A DNA stretch of 64,000 nt from Closterium sp. Naga37s-1. Taxonomy: Eukaryota; Streptophyta; Zygnematophyceae; Desmidiales; Closteriaceae. The stretch is from the NCBI GenBank assembly GCA_947471745.1, contig CANJKZ010001158.1, forward strand, positions 372,001 to 436,000. Direction: 5' to 3'. Under the pieces are notes generated by a model. It saw only the letters and a program-made list of their open reading frames with translations, ran no database searches and was not told where the DNA came from. Made by a program: the position numbers and the translations under genes. Shown here in pieces: positions 63,701 to 64,000 of this stretch (its first letter is position 1; each line of letters starts with the position of its first letter).

Positions 63701-63845
63701 GAAGGACCTCATCGCCCTGGAAAGGGAGGTACGGGGGAAAGAAGCTGCAAAGCTAGCGCTCAAGGCATTTGCAGCAGCACCAGAACCATGGAGAGAGGTG
63801 CTTCTCTCAGCCGAGCCACCTCAGGTGGGGTTTGCGGAGGTGTAG
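60730..63845 (+). pseudogene. LINE ORF2 (endonuclease-RT), inactivated
   Basis: Endonuclease part 60730-61500: LNVNGLGD, ILSDTRI, ATYFPSN, IIGDLNIVEN, then TRIYRVLVS where the family has an Asp before Arg (Tyr codon at 61351), so a catalytic residue is lost. A frame change at about 61423-61428 precedes the SDHG motif, which is read in the next frame. RT part: RPITLLNVSYKML, DFKKAFDS (about 62505), GVRQGCPLAPYLFL (about 62670) and YADD (about 62807). In-frame stops TAG at about 62166 and TAA at 63222-63224. The frame after the latter (CFFLWNKELLYMP...) continues to 63845. The protein would nick target DNA and copy its RNA in the nucleus. This copy cannot. Confidence 0.9.
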
Positions 63846-64000
63846 GAGGCTGGCAGAGGAGGCTCAGTTCAACTATGCGCGAAACTCTTGGTGAACGGAT
63901 AAGCTGTGCCGCTGAAAAGTCTCAGATCCCGCTGGGGGCATGGTAGCAGCGGACAATCCAGGCGGAGCAAGTGGAACAGCAGATGGGGTGGGCGCATAGA
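63846..64000 (+). other. Continuation of LINE ORF2 in another frame
   Basis: After the TAG at 63843-63845 a plausible continuation (RRLAEEAQFNYARN) is read in another frame, suggesting one more frame change. Too short to annotate further. Confidence 0.35.

Larger units (their letters stand above)
60730..64000 (+). mobile_element. L1-like non-LTR retrotransposon (LINE), 3' end outside window
   Basis: Apurinic-type endonuclease followed by L1-type RT and a C-terminal region, without LTRs. No ORF1 (RNA-binding protein) is visible upstream: the preceding DNA is the TTAA element and unrelated sequence, so the copy may be 5'-truncated or interrupted. The end is beyond 64000. Confidence 0.85.

Noticed and set aside
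1-64000. tRNA, rRNA, riboswitch or bacterial-type operon features
   Set aside because: No cloverleaf, rRNA or ribosome-binding-site pattern was recognised. All large features are eukaryotic transposable elements.

Overview
The window is almost entirely a nest of eukaryotic retroelements. I see no host gene that I can name. All priming sites are variants of the initiator-Met tRNA primer complement (TGGTAT-AGAGC or TGGTATCGAGC), the Gypsy element is a chromodomain-bearing chromovirus, and the Copia elements have the order Gag-PR-IN-RT-RNase H. With the L1-type LINE and three MITE-like elements, this fits a nuclear genome of the green lineage. A streptophyte alga or early land plant is my guess from element style only. 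Coding DNA in the Copia copies is very GC-rich, while the DNA between elements is AT-rich.

Layout. 1-1301 (-): 5' end of a non-autonomous LTR element (E0). 1302-1752: AT-rich spacer. 1753-15325 (-): Copia E2, lacking its 3' end, split by a complete Copia E1 (3279-9718, TSD GCAGC). 15781-22874 (-): Copia E3 (TSD GGAAA). 23959-24442: MITE-like element (TSD TAA). 25141-25272 plus 32494-33413 (-): relic non-autonomous element E5, split by Copia E4 (25273-32493, +, TSD CAAAG). 33414-40662 (-): mosaic Copia E6, which carries a copied piece of the E2/E1 nested junction and has lost the main Gag domain. 40982-53930 (+): chromovirus (TSD GTGTT) whose 3' LTR is split by the intact Copia E8 (46337-53765, -, TSD ACTAG). 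53936-59580: unassigned CT-rich and minisatellite DNA with one unrecognised ORF. 59583-60193 and 60302-60725: two MITE-like elements (TSD TA and TTAA). 60730 to window end (+): broken L1-like LINE.

How they relate. E8 has one uninterrupted 1981-codon gag-pol frame and identical LTRs, so it is the best candidate source of enzymes for its relatives. E4 has identical LTRs but many stops and frameshifts, E6 lacks most of Gag, and E0/E5 have no recognisable genes. These look like copies moved in trans. The Copia copies and E0 share short LTRs (115-135 bp) and, apart from E1, a conserved block just inside the primer-binding site, which may be a packaging or dimerisation signal.

The strongest new-looking signal is at the gag/pol junction of the chromovirus. 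A GGGAAAC heptamer lies in the phase required for -1 frameshifting, 7 nt before a perfect 8-bp hairpin that could form a pseudoknot, and the shift leads exactly into the pol frame.
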